Assembly (NCBI GenBank): GCA_014529385.2
Contig: CM043962.1
Span: 84,531,621-84,595,620 of the forward strand
DNA length: 64,000 nucleotides
Source of the DNA: Adiantum capillus-veneris
Taxonomy: Eukaryota > Streptophyta > Polypodiopsida > Polypodiales > Pteridaceae
Direction: 5' to 3'
This document shows, one piece after another, positions 55,322 to 64,000 of the stretch. Within the stretch, counting starts at the first letter, position 1. Every line of letters begins with the position of its first letter. The position numbers and the translations under genes were made by a program. Under the pieces are notes generated by a model, which saw only the letters and a list, made by a program, of their open reading frames with translations, ran no database searches and was not told the DNA's origin.

Positions 55322-55632
55322 TGTTGGAATTAGGGTTGCAGAGAAACACACACAGCTTGGAGAAGACGAAGGAAGCTCAAGGCACACAATAAAGAGTGTG
55401 TTACTTAGTGTGCAATGGAAAGATAGATAGCCCTAGAGTGATGGGCGTATATACAATGCACGGGGGAAAAACCTCCTAAAGAGGGGAAAAATGCCCCGAC
55501 GGTCCTAGTGTGTTCACACACATCACTACCACATGCATATGGTAACAAATCCCCCATGGAGTGATGCGGTGAACGAGAGTTGGCACATGAGTAAAGGGAA
55601 GTGCCATGCCCTAAGGACATGATCAGTCCACA
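55322..55632 (-). repeat. Copia-2 3' LTR
   Basis: Near-identical to 60268-60577; differences visible at AACACACACAG/AACACACAG, GACGGTCC/GCTGGTCC and GTAAAGGG/GTAAATGG, among others. Confidence 0.88.
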
Positions 55633-56735
55633 AAGGGGAGTAAGCCCAAAGCTTTGCGGAAAGCTTCAAGTTTCTCACGAGACAATGCCTTTGTGAAAAG
55701 ATCTGCAAGGTTGTCCTGTGTTGGCACATAAGCCAAGCTGATCTCTCCTGCTGAGAGCCTCTCCCTGACATAGTGGTAACGCACCTCAATGTGCTTTTTG
55801 TGCGAGCATGAAAAATTGAGTTCCTCGCAACTGCCAATGCGCTCTGACTGTCAGTGTAAATAGTGTTGGCAGTGTCCTATCCAACACCCAAATCAGCCAT
55901 AAGGCGTCTAAGCCATACACACTCAACCGTAGCTGTGAAGACTGCCCTGTACTCAGCCTCACAACTCGAAGTGGCCACAGTAGGTTGCTTCTTGCTCAAC
56001 CATGATATACATGAACTGCCAAGCATGAAACAAAAACCACTTGTGGACACTCGCGTGTTAAAACAACAAGCCCAATCTGAGTCCGAAAAAGCATGTAAAT
56101 CTGGCGGCAATGATCCCCCCTTGGGATAAAACAAGCCAAGATGTAAAGTGCCACTAAGGTAGCGGAAAATCCTCTTGACAGCCTGCCAATGCTTAGACCC
56201 TTGGCTATGCATAAATCTACTGACCTGTGAGACTGCAAACTGAATATCTGGCCTCGTGTTGCATACATAAATGAGGCATCCAATAGCAGTTTGGTAAAGA
56301 GTGACATCAGCAGGATCGCCAGCATCATGTAGACTCAACTTCAAACCTGTTTCCATGGGAGTGGCAATAGGTTTGCAATCCTCAAGTCCAAACTTACATA
56401 GTAATGTCTCTATGTAACTTTTCTGACACAAGGCAATACCACCATCACACTGCTTAAACTGTATACCCAAGTAATGATGCAACAACCCCAAATCTTTCAT
56501 CTTGAAAGTAGCATTCAAATCAGCCTTAAATTCAGCAATATGTCTCTCATTTGGTCTAGTGATTAGCAAATCATCAACATAAAGAACCACAATGAGAAGT
56601 ACATCACCCTCACGCTTTACATACAATGTGCTTTCCGTTGGACTGTTACGAAAGCTTTGTTTGACCAAATGAGTGTCAGCTTTCTCATACCAAGCACGAG
56701 GAGATTGCTTCAACCCATACAAAGCCTTGTTACCT
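55633..56735 (-). pseudogene. Copia-2 RT palm and RNase H
   Basis: The 281-residue frame 56722-55877 starts MYGLKQSPRAWYEKADTHLV and contains the intact YVDD box (LIVVLYVDDLLITRPNERH), GLLHHYLGIQF and PYLxAIGCLIYV-like YQTAIGCLIYVCNTRPDI. RNase H motifs are FSDSDWACCF and TSSCEAEYRAVFTATVECVW. After a stop at about 55876 the end (YTDSQSALAVARNSIFHART) continues in 55860-55640 with frameshifts. It lies directly before the 3' LTR. Confidence 0.92.
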
Positions 56736-57700
56736 TTTCACACTTTGTCCTCTTGTCCTTTTATGACAAAACCGCAAGGCTGCGTTACATAAACTTCCTC
56801 AAATATGTCACCATTCAAGACATCAGTAACAATGTCTGATTGATGTACATCCCAACCAAAATGAGCTGCCAATGCACATAGAAAACGCACAGTAGTCATA
56901 CGACAAGTGGGAACAAAAGTCTCTTCATAATCAATGCCTTTTTGCTGTGCATAACCCTTTGCAACAAGTCGAGCCTTATGGCGATCGATCTCACCATCCG
57001 GCTTGCGTTTCAAATTGTAAACCCACTTCGTACGAATGGCCTTTTTGCCAGGAGGCAAATCACATAAAGTCCATGTGTCATTTTCTATAAGTGCATCATA
57101 TTCTGATTGCATGGTAGCCATCCAATTTTCTGAATTCTGTGCTTCATCAAAAGATAGAGGCTCCTCAACATCATGTAAGCTAGACACAGCCAAAGCATAA
57201 CAATCTGATGCATAAGATGCATGGCGAGAGCCTGAACGAGTACGACTAGACAAAGGTGCATCCAATTTACTATCACGCAAAGTGTGCACCAACCATTTTG
57301 GCATACCTCTAGCGTGCTCATTTTCAGCCCTTTCCTCATCAAGTACATCATGTACATCTGCATCAGTAATAGGCTGATCTAAAACATTTTTAGAAACCCC
57401 CATAGGCTGTACATTTGCCTCATTGGAACTTACATTCGTATTTCCACCACTGAAAAGAGGCAACAAAGTGTCATAAATGTCATGTGAGCTTACATTACTG
57501 TCTCTAGTACATGACAGCAAGGGCTGAACACAATCTTCCACAAACACTACATCCCGAGAAACCAGAATACGTTTATTTTGCGGATGATACAACCTGTAAC
57601 CTTTGCTTTCAGCACTATAACCAACAAAAATACATTTGACAGCCTTATCATCCAATTTTCTGGTTGCACTTGTGGCACCAAAGCATATGCCAAACAACCA
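56736..57700 (-). pseudogene. Copia-2 RT N-terminal region
   Basis: Frame 57697-56738, 319 residues. The post-integrase block KAVKCIFVGYSAESKGYRLY and RILVSRDVVF is followed by an acidic linker. RT begins SENWMATMQSEYDALIENDT, KWVYNLKRKPDGEIDRHKAR and LVAKGYAQQKGIDYEETF. VHQSDIVTDVLNGDIFEEVY follows, in which the usual MDVKTAFLNGDL has become SDIVTDVLNGDI. It ends at a stop by 56736 just before the palm frame. Confidence 0.9.
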
Positions 57701-58908
57701 AAAACACGCATGTGCTCAATAGAAGGTTTTTTATCATGCCATGCTTCATATGGAGTAATAGACTGCAAAGCTTTCGTAGGACACCTGTTAAGTACATAAG
57801 TGGCACACATGATGGCCTCAAGCCAAAAAGAATGCGGTAAAGCTTGACTTTTGACTATACATCGTGCCATTTCCGTAAGTGACCTGTTTTTCCTCTCAAC
57901 AACACCATTTTGCTGAGGTGTATAAGGCACTATACATTGGTGTTTTATCCCACGACTAGCCAGAAATGCATTGAATTCATGAGACATATACTCCCCCCCT
58001 CGATCGGAATAGAGGGTGCCCATAGTACATTTCGAGACATTTTCAGCCATAGCCAGAAATCATTTGAAGCACATAAAAACTTCGGACTTCTCTTTAAGCG
58101 GAAATACCCATGCATGCCTGGAGTAATCATCAATGAAAGTCACGAAGTACAGGTAATTTCCCAAGGACGGAGTTTGCATGGGCCCACAAAAATCACTATG
58201 CACAAGCTGCAACCTGCATGTGGCCCGAACTGAACCATCCTTTGGAAACTTAGAACACTGCATCTTACCCAAAATAAAGCCTTCACAAACATGTTTGACA
58301 GGTGCTTCAAGAGGCGGCAAAGAAGCAACCATATCAGATTTCTGCAAACGCAGCAAACTGGCAAAATTCAGATGACCAAAACGTGCATGCCAAAGTTTTG
58401 CATCTAAAATGGCCCTTGAATCTGCAACAGCATTTGCAAAATTTTGTCCACACTTGTCATACAAAGTGAGCTTATACAGCCCACGACACAAAAGCCCAGA
58501 TGCAACAATTTCATCACCAAAACTGAGATCATGAAGTGTACATATGTCATCCACAAATTTGACTACAAGTCCAAGTCTAGCAAGTGCGGATACAGACAAG
58601 AGATTCTTCTTGATCCCAGGTACATAAAGTGCATCAACAAGTGTGAAAGAACTACCATTAGTAGCAGTAAGCACAATCTTTCCAACTCCCTGAACTGGAT
58701 AAGAGGCATTGTTGGCACAAGTGACAGAATTCCCATGAGGGACAGACTCGAGAGAGGTAAACAATTCACGATGTGAGGTAATGTGCTTTGTAGCACTACT
58801 GTCGAAATACCACACATGTGAATCTGCAGCAACTGACAAGCATGCATCATGGAGGATTGTAATTGCACTCTGCACTAAAAGCCCATTCTGCATCAACATC
58901 AGCATCAC
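57547..58908 (-). pseudogene. Copia-2 protease and integrase
   Basis: Frame 58908-58060 contains the protease motif WYFDSSATKHIT, where the glycine of D-S-G is serine (copia-3 keeps glycine). GAG-pre-integrase WHARFGHLNFASLL and CEGFILGKMQ follow, then core Asp 1 (LVHSDFCGPM). After a stop near 58055, frame 58050-57547 has Asp 2 (YSDRGGEYMSHEF) and Glu (QQNGVVERKNRSL). Thus the D,D-35-E triad is complete but the polyprotein is interrupted. Confidence 0.92.
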
Positions 58909-59910
58909 AGTCTCCTTTCACAGAAGACTCAACAATGGTTGCATTTGTAGTGGAACCAGCATTTGCAGTGGAACCACCCTCTTTCTTCTTAGCCTCTTTG
59001 GCCTTCAATTTAGGACACGATTTGATCAAGTGATCATTAGCTTTACAATAATGGCAACGCATCTTCTTTTTTCCCTTATCACCAGAATTTCCAGACGAAT
59101 TGCTGCCAGCAGAAGCATTAGGAACAGAAGTTTTGCCACTCGCAGCGGAACCATAAGAAGTGGCTGCATTACTGTTACCACCCTTTCTTTGAGAAGCAAT
59201 AAAAGCCTGTTCAACTACACGCTGCCTAGTCCTGTTTTTTCTAGAAAGTGACTCTTGCAACAACAATGTGCATAATGCATCAAAGTTGACAACTTCAGGA
59301 TTTCCTTGGGTCATCACTCTTCAAGTACTAGCAAAAGTCTGGTAGGAATCTGGTAAGGCATCAAGAATAGTCTGCACAAGGGAACTGTCTGAAATGACTT
59401 CACCTGCAGAAATAAGTTGCTCATTAATATCCTTGACACTAGCAAGGAAAGTGTCCATATCATCTTCCTCATGCATAATCTTCGACTTCAGCTCTTTACG
59501 CAGCAAAGCAATTTTAGCGTCATTGCGGCTTGCATAAAGACCTGCTAGAATATCCCAAGCCTGTTTTGCAGATTTTGCTAAACAGATGTGAGGAACAATG
59601 GTGCGCTTCACAGACAATGCAATCAATGCATGAGCCTGCGCATCCTTAACATCCCAACGAGCTTGTTCTGCCGTAGGCAAAACAACTCTAACAGCTGCAA
59701 TCCTTGCAGCAAGACCTGCAACATCCTCAACATCGCCTACATCCTCAGAACCAGGACGTACATCAATGCCCTGCACAATGTTCCAGACACCCTTTGACAC
59801 AAGAACATGTTGCATCAAAGAAGCCCACATAGGGTAGTTGTCCCCATCCAACCTGTCCTCAGCAGCAAACATCTTGAACACATCTGTGTTGTTGTTGTCA
59901 GCAATGGTAA
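58847..59910 (-). pseudogene. Copia-2 gag
   Basis: The region equivalent to the MADNNINVF start in copia-3 reads IADNNNTDVFKMFAAEDRLD here, so the start codon is ATT (59908). The UBN2-type gag domain follows (DGDNYPMWASLMQHVLVSKG, AKQAWDILAGLYASR). An in-frame TGA near 59320, at a Trp codon, splits the frame. The second part (59317-58847) carries RQRVVEQAFIASQRKGGN and an intact zinc knuckle CHYCKANDHLIKSC. Gag and protease frames overlap by a frameshift near 58890. Confidence 0.9.
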
Positions 59911-60253
59911 ATGTTGCACCTGATGTGAAAACTGCCCAAAAATAGGATAAACGGAGCGAGAACAATACGTGCTATATAGCACAAACCGTAGAAGACTATA
60001 AGGCACCTGTTATGCAGAAAACGGCACTGACAGAAATTCTGCACAAAATGATGAAATAGCCTGTGCAATACTACTTGTAGTGGAAACGGAGGCCGAAATG
60101 AGCCCAAATCAAAATTATGAGTAGATCGAGCTCTACGAGCTCGCCCAAAATATTTTTCGACCTGCGAACGCTTGCCAAAGCTCATTGAAATCAGAGAAAG
60201 TGAGCAGGCGTGTGCTGGAGCAGCTGGCGACTAAGCCCGGGAGGACGTGACCT
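59911..60253 (-). other. Copia-2 untranslated leader
   Basis: Lies between the primer-binding site and gag; the equivalent + strand leader is 61600-61937 in copia-3. No gene seen. Confidence 0.6.
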
Positions 60254-60264
60254 GCTCTGATACA
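60254..60264 (-). other. Copia-2 primer-binding site (tRNA-iMet type, one mismatch)
   Basis: Minus strand TGTATCAGAGC near the 5' LTR end; the usual TGGTATCAGAGC has lost a G. Confidence 0.75.
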
Positions 60265-60267
60265 AAT

Positions 60268-60577
60268 TGTTGGAATTAGGGTTGCAGAGAAACACACAGC
60301 TTGGAGAAGACGAAGGAAGCTCAAGGCACACAATAGAGAGTGTGTTACTTAGTTTGCAATGGAAAGATAGATAGCCCTAGAGTGATGGGCGTATATACAA
60401 TGCACGGGGGAAAAAACCTCCTAAAGAGGGAAAAAATGCCCCGCTGGTCCTAGTGTGTTCACACACATCACTACCACATGTATATGGTAACAAATCCCCC
60501 ATGGAGTGATGCGGTGAACGAGAGCTGGCACATGAGTAAATGGAAGTGCCATGCCCTAAGGACATGATCAGTCCACA
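60268..60577 (-). repeat. Copia-2 5' LTR
   Basis: Pairs with 55322-55632. Confidence 0.88.
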
Positions 60578-60600
60578 AAGGGGAGTAAGCCCAAAGCTTT

Positions 60601-60804
60601 CATAATGTATGGCAAACAAGGAACCGCCGTGTTTTTGAAGGAGGATTTGAGGTGGCAAGCTTCGCAAAAATTATACAAGAAAGCAAAGTGCTAATATGGG
60701 CACTCGGGCACAAGCATCACTCGGAGGATTGGTCTAGGACTGCTTGTGCCTTGTTGTTAGCAGATGGAATGCCTAGGATGGGGCCAAATCTTGGCCATCG
60801 GTAA
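60601..60804 (+). pseudogene. LINE ORF2 C-terminal end
   Basis: An open + frame begins at the copia-2 junction: HNVWQTRNRRVFEGGFEVAS, FAKIIQESKVLIWALGHKHH and SEDWSRTACALLL, with TAA at 60802-60804. W-xxRNRRVFEG is the conserved end of plant LINE ORF2 after zf-RVT, here undamaged. Confidence 0.8.
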
Positions 60805-61010
60805 ATAATAGATCTCAGAATGACAAGAGTATGGGCATTGTATATCAAGGATGTGGAGGCGGGGTGGTAGGGGTGGCTGCCCTCATAGCCATTGTAATTT
60901 TGATACCTGGATGTTGTCATGGCTTTACATGAGCATGACAAAACCTTGTAATTATTTGGGCTGCGCAATATAATCCACTCACAATTGTGAGTTTTGCAAA
61001 AAAAAAAAAA
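60805..61010 (+). other. LINE 3' UTR and poly(A) tail
   Basis: About 190 bp of non-coding sequence, then A13 at 60998-61010, the retained LINE tail. Confidence 0.75.
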
Positions 61011-61082
61011 GCATGGAACTCTTAAGTGCAATAGGGGAAAAAAATTAACTCTATAGAAGTTGAAAGTGAAAGATGTATTTGT

Positions 61083-61125
<43 letters not shown>

Positions 61126-61383
61126 AAAATAGAGAGAAGAGAGATGATATGATGCGACGGAGTTAGCTGGCTAAAGAGACTAAGATGTCACAAGTTTGTA
61201 CTGGATGCATCACTTCATATACAAACAATAGGCTTGTTGTGGTACGTGAGAGTTGAGACAATCATGGGCTCACAAAAAAATTAGGTTTAGTGTACCTTTA
61301 ACCAGCTAAAATTACAAAATGACGGCTAGATTCCAAGCTTGTCTTGAAGAAAAACAACAAATGCTTAAAGTTTTAGTGGAAAT
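61011..61383. other. Spacer between the LINE tail and copia-3
   Basis: Holds an AC microsatellite at 61088-61123; no gene seen. Confidence 0.6.
61088..61123 (+). repeat. (AC)n microsatellite
   Basis: About 18 AC units. Confidence 0.95.
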
Positions 61384-61587
61384 TGTTACCATATACATGT
61401 GGTAGTGATGTGTGTGAACACACTTAGGACCGTCGGGGTATTTATTTCCTCACCAGGAGGTTTTTTCCCCCACGCATTGTGTACAACGTCCATCACTTTA
61501 GGGCTATCTTATCTTTCTATTACACTATAAGTAATACACTCTATGTTGTGTGCCTTGAGCTTCCTTCGTCTTCTCCAAGATGTGTAA
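61384..61587 (+). repeat. Copia-3 5' LTR, truncated
   Basis: TTGTTACCATATACATGTGG through CTTCGTCTTCTCCAAG matches the copia-2 LTR in reverse complement. Confidence 0.82.
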
Positions 61588-61937
61588 TTGATATCAGAGC
61601 AGGTTGCGTCCTCTCGGGCTTAGTCGCCAGCATCGCTAGTACATGCCTACTCACTTTCTCATATTTCAGTGAGCATTGGTGAGCGTCAGCACTTTGGGGG
61701 CACTTCTAGAGCTTAGTCTGCTCAAAATTTCCACTCAGGCTCATTTCAGTCTCCGTTTCCACTACAAACAGTATTGCGCATGCAATTTCGTCATTTTGTG
61801 CCAAATGTTTGTCAGTGCCGTTTTTTGCATAACAAGTCCCTTGGAATCTTGTACGGGTTGTGCTATATAGTATGTGTTGGTCTCGCTTTGTTTCTCCTCT
61901 TTTCAGATAGTTTTCACATCAAGTGCAAGCATTCACC

Positions 61938-62930
61938 ATGGCTGACAACAACATAAATGTGTTCAAGATGCTTGCTACTACTGAGGATAAATTAGATGGG
62001 GACAATTACCCAATGAGGCTTACATGATGCAACATATACTTGTGTCAAAGGGAGTTTGGAATGTTGTGTGAGGCATTGATGTACGCCTTGGTTCTGAGGA
62101 TGTAAACAATGTTGAGGATGTTGCAGGTTTTTGTGGCAGGGTTGTTTTGCCTACGACTGAGCAAGATCGTTTGGATGTTAGAGATGCGCAAGCTCACGAA
62201 TTGATTGCATTATCTATGAGGTGGACTATTACTCCTCACATTCGTTCAACTAAATATGCAAAAGAGGCTTGGGATATTTTGGATGGTCTTTATGCAAGTC
62301 TCAATGAGGCTTTCCTTGCTAGTATCAACGATATTAATGAGCAACTTATCTCTGTGGGTGAAGTCATTTCTGGCAGTTCCCTTGTGCACATTGTTCTTGG
62401 TGCTTTGTCAGATTCTTACCAGACTTTTGCTAGTACTTGGGACTTATAATCCAAGGAAATCCTGAAGTTGTCAAGTTTGATGCATTATGCACATTGCTGT
62501 TGCATGAGTTACTTTAAAAAAAAAAAACAGTTCTAACCAGCGTGTAGTTGAATAGGCCTGTATTGTTGCTCAAAGAAAAAGTGGTAACAACAATGTAACC
62601 GCTTCTCATAGTTCTTCTGCGAGTGGAAAGGCACTTGTTGCTAATGCTTTTGATGACAACACTTCATCTGAAAATTCTCGCAAAAAGGGTAAAAAGAAGA
62701 CGTGTTGCCATAATTTAAAGCTAATGATCACTTGATCAAACACTGTCCAAAATTGACGGCAAAAGTGGCTAAGAAGAAAGAGATTGGTTCCACTATAAGT
62801 GCAACAATTGTTGAATCTTATGTGAAAGGAGATTGTGATGCGAAAGTAGATGCAAAGTGGGCTTTTAGTGCAGAGTGCACTTCTGATCCTTTTGTCCATG
62901 ATGCATGTATGTTAGTTGTTGCAAATGCTC
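61938..62930 (+). pseudogene. Copia-3 gag
   Basis: ATG at 61938 (MADNNINVFKMLATTEDKLD), then breaks near 62015. Frame 62147-62449 contains DVRDAQAHELIALSMRWTIT and AKEAWDILDGLYASLNEA, but about 45 residues seen in copia-2 (the NDAKIALLRKELKSK region) are deleted at about 62310. The zinc knuckle region (62701-62745) has lost the first cysteine spacing (CCHNLKANDHLIKHC). Stops follow near 62449 and 62555. Non-functional. Confidence 0.88.
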
Positions 62931-64000
62931 ATGAGTGGTACTTTGATAGTGGTGCTACAAAGCACATTACCTCTCATCGTGACTTGTTTTCCTCTCTCGA
63001 GGATGTCCCTCACGGGAATTTAATCACTTGTGGGCCAACAATGCCTCTTATCCGATCAAGGGAGTTGGAAAGATTGTGCTGACTGTTGAGAATAGCAGTT
63101 CTTTTACACTTGTTGAAAAAGAACCCTTTGTCTGTATCTGCACTTGCTAGGCTTGGTCTTGTTTTCAAATTTGTGGATGACAGATGTATAGTTCATGATC
63201 TTAGTTTTGGTGATTAAATTGTTGTATCTGGCATTTTATGCAGTGAATTGTATAAGCTCGCTTTGTATGACAAGTGTGGGCAGAATTTTGCAAATGTAGT
63301 TGCAAATTCAAAGGCTGTTTCAGATGCAAAAATTTGGCATGCATGTTTTGGGCATTTGAACTTTGCCAGTTTGCTGCATTCGCAGAAATCTGATACGGTT
63401 GCTACTTTACCGCCTCTTGAGGCATCTGTGAAGCATGTTGTGAAGGTTGTACTTTAGGTAAGATGCAGCGTTTGAAGTTTCCAAAGGATGGTTCAATTAG
63501 GGTTACATGCAGATTACAGCGCATAGTGATGTTTGTGGGTCCATGCAAACTCCATCCTTGGGCAACTACTTGTACTTTGTCACTTTCATTGATGATTACT
63601 TCAGGCATGCATGGGTGTATTCGCTTAAAGAGAAGTTCGAAGTGTTTATGTGCTTCAAGCAATTTTTTGGCTATGGCTGAAAATGTCTCTAAATGTACTA
63701 TGGGCACCCTCCGTTCCGATCCAAGGGGGAGTATATGTCTCATGAATTTAATGATTCCTGGCTAGTCGTGGGATAAAAGACCAATGTACAATGTACGCCT
63801 CAGCGAAATGGTGTTGTTGAGAGAAAAAACAAATCACTCACGGAATGGCTCGATGTATGATCAAAAGTCAAAGCTTTGCCACATTCGTTTTGACTCGAGG
63901 CTATCATGTGTGCCACTTATGTACTTAACAAGTGTCCTACGAAAGCTTTGCAGTCTATGACTCCTTATGAAGCATGGCATGATAGAAAGACATCTATTGA
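62931..64000 (+). pseudogene. Copia-3 protease and integrase, truncated by window
   Basis: The protease motif WYFDSGATKHIT (about 62937-62972) is intact, followed by a frameshift near 63025. GAG-pre-integrase WHACFGHLNFASLLHSQKSD lies at about 63333-63392, in the frame 63248-63457. Integrase then continues in pieces: SPSLGNYLYFVTFIDD-like residues near 63555, FFGYG/NVSKCTMGTLRSD near 63665-63715 and NGVVERKNKSLTEW-like residues near 63805-63845. The open part ends at the window edge. Confidence 0.88.

Larger units (their letters stand above)
55322..60600 (-). mobile_element. Ty1/copia element 2, inserted in the LINE
   Basis: LTRs of about 310 bp at 55322-55632 and 60268-60577 begin TGTTGGAATTAGGG. 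The 23 bases after each LTR are also shared (to 55655 and 60600), so the exact LTR edge is uncertain. An iMet-type primer-binding site with one change (TGTATCAGAGC on the minus strand) lies at 60254-60264. Gag to RNase H are recognisable on the minus strand, in good condition but with stops. The flanks (TCAAG and CATAA) are not duplicates, and LINE sequence is missing around the insertion. Confidence 0.9.
50912..61010 (+). mobile_element. Plant L1-like LINE, interrupted by copia-2
   Basis: ORF1 (50912-52714), ORF2 endonuclease/RT (52727-55321), then after copia-2 the ORF2 C-terminus (60601-60804), a 3' UTR and a 13-base poly(A) at 60998-61010. The 5' UTR probably starts around 50.4-50.5 kb but its edge is not visible. 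The stretch of ORF2 expected between the two halves (late RT and zf-RVT) is missing. No convincing target duplication of the LINE was found. Confidence 0.85.
61384..64000 (+). mobile_element. Ty1/copia element 3 (+), same family as copia-2, runs off the window
   Basis: LTR, leader, gag, protease and integrase on the + strand match copia-2 read from the minus strand. The LTR (61384-61587) lacks the first ~95 bp and the last ~25 bp seen in copia-2. It is followed by a primer-binding site (TGATATCAGAGC, 61588-61599). Coding frames are more damaged than in copia-2, though some motifs are better kept (gag ATG, protease DSGAT). The RT half lies beyond position 64000. Confidence 0.9.

Overview
This window looks like nuclear DNA from a land plant with a large, repeat-packed genome. 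The one convincing host gene belongs to the plant-specific DUF569 (fascin-like, actin-cross-linking) family and is split by standard GT-AG introns. Nearly everything else is chromodomain-bearing Ty3/gypsy elements, Ty1/copia elements, plant-type LINEs and long GA/CT or CA/GT microsatellites. The intron size and repeat load suit a fern or another large-genome plant, but the sequence alone does not fix the species.

Layout. 1-4.96 kb: 3' part of a decayed + strand gypsy element (gag to chromodomain, then its 3' LTR). 5.4-5.9 kb: a LINE ORF1 fragment on the minus strand. About 5.9-35.1 kb: the DUF569 gene on the + strand, with a probable non-coding first exon, coding exons at 7107-7682, 34568-34886 and 35008-35096, and a first coding intron of 26,885 bp. 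That intron holds a second LINE ORF1 fragment, an LTR of a minus-strand gypsy with a tandemly repeated chromodomain tail, and a three-level nest: gypsy-2 (14479-20545, TSD GCCTC) inside copia-1 (13879-25469), itself inside a decayed long LTR. It also holds a gypsy integrase fragment between direct repeats, an internally deleted long-LTR gypsy (28356-33163, TSD TCGGT) carrying a hAT-like MITE (30737-31291, 8-bp TSD), and a LINE zf-RVT remnant. 36.7-43.4 kb: gypsy-3 (+), whose RT/RNase H segment is inverted inside the element. 43.4-50.9 kb: non-coding, microsatellite-rich DNA with several tandem duplications. 50.9-61.0 kb: a LINE with ORF1, ORF2, 3' tail and poly(A), interrupted by copia-2 (55322-60600, minus). 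61.4-64.0 kb: copia-3 (+), the same family as copia-2 and head-to-head with it, running off the window.

How the parts relate. No operon-like or defence-like system is visible. The biology here is an expressed-looking gene that tolerates a huge TE-filled intron, plus a readable order of insertions. Target-site duplications, primer-binding sites and polypurine tracts support the element boundaries. All retroelement frames carry stops or frameshifts, so none looks autonomous as it stands. Differences between paired LTRs are mostly transitions, as expected for old, methylated plant repeats.
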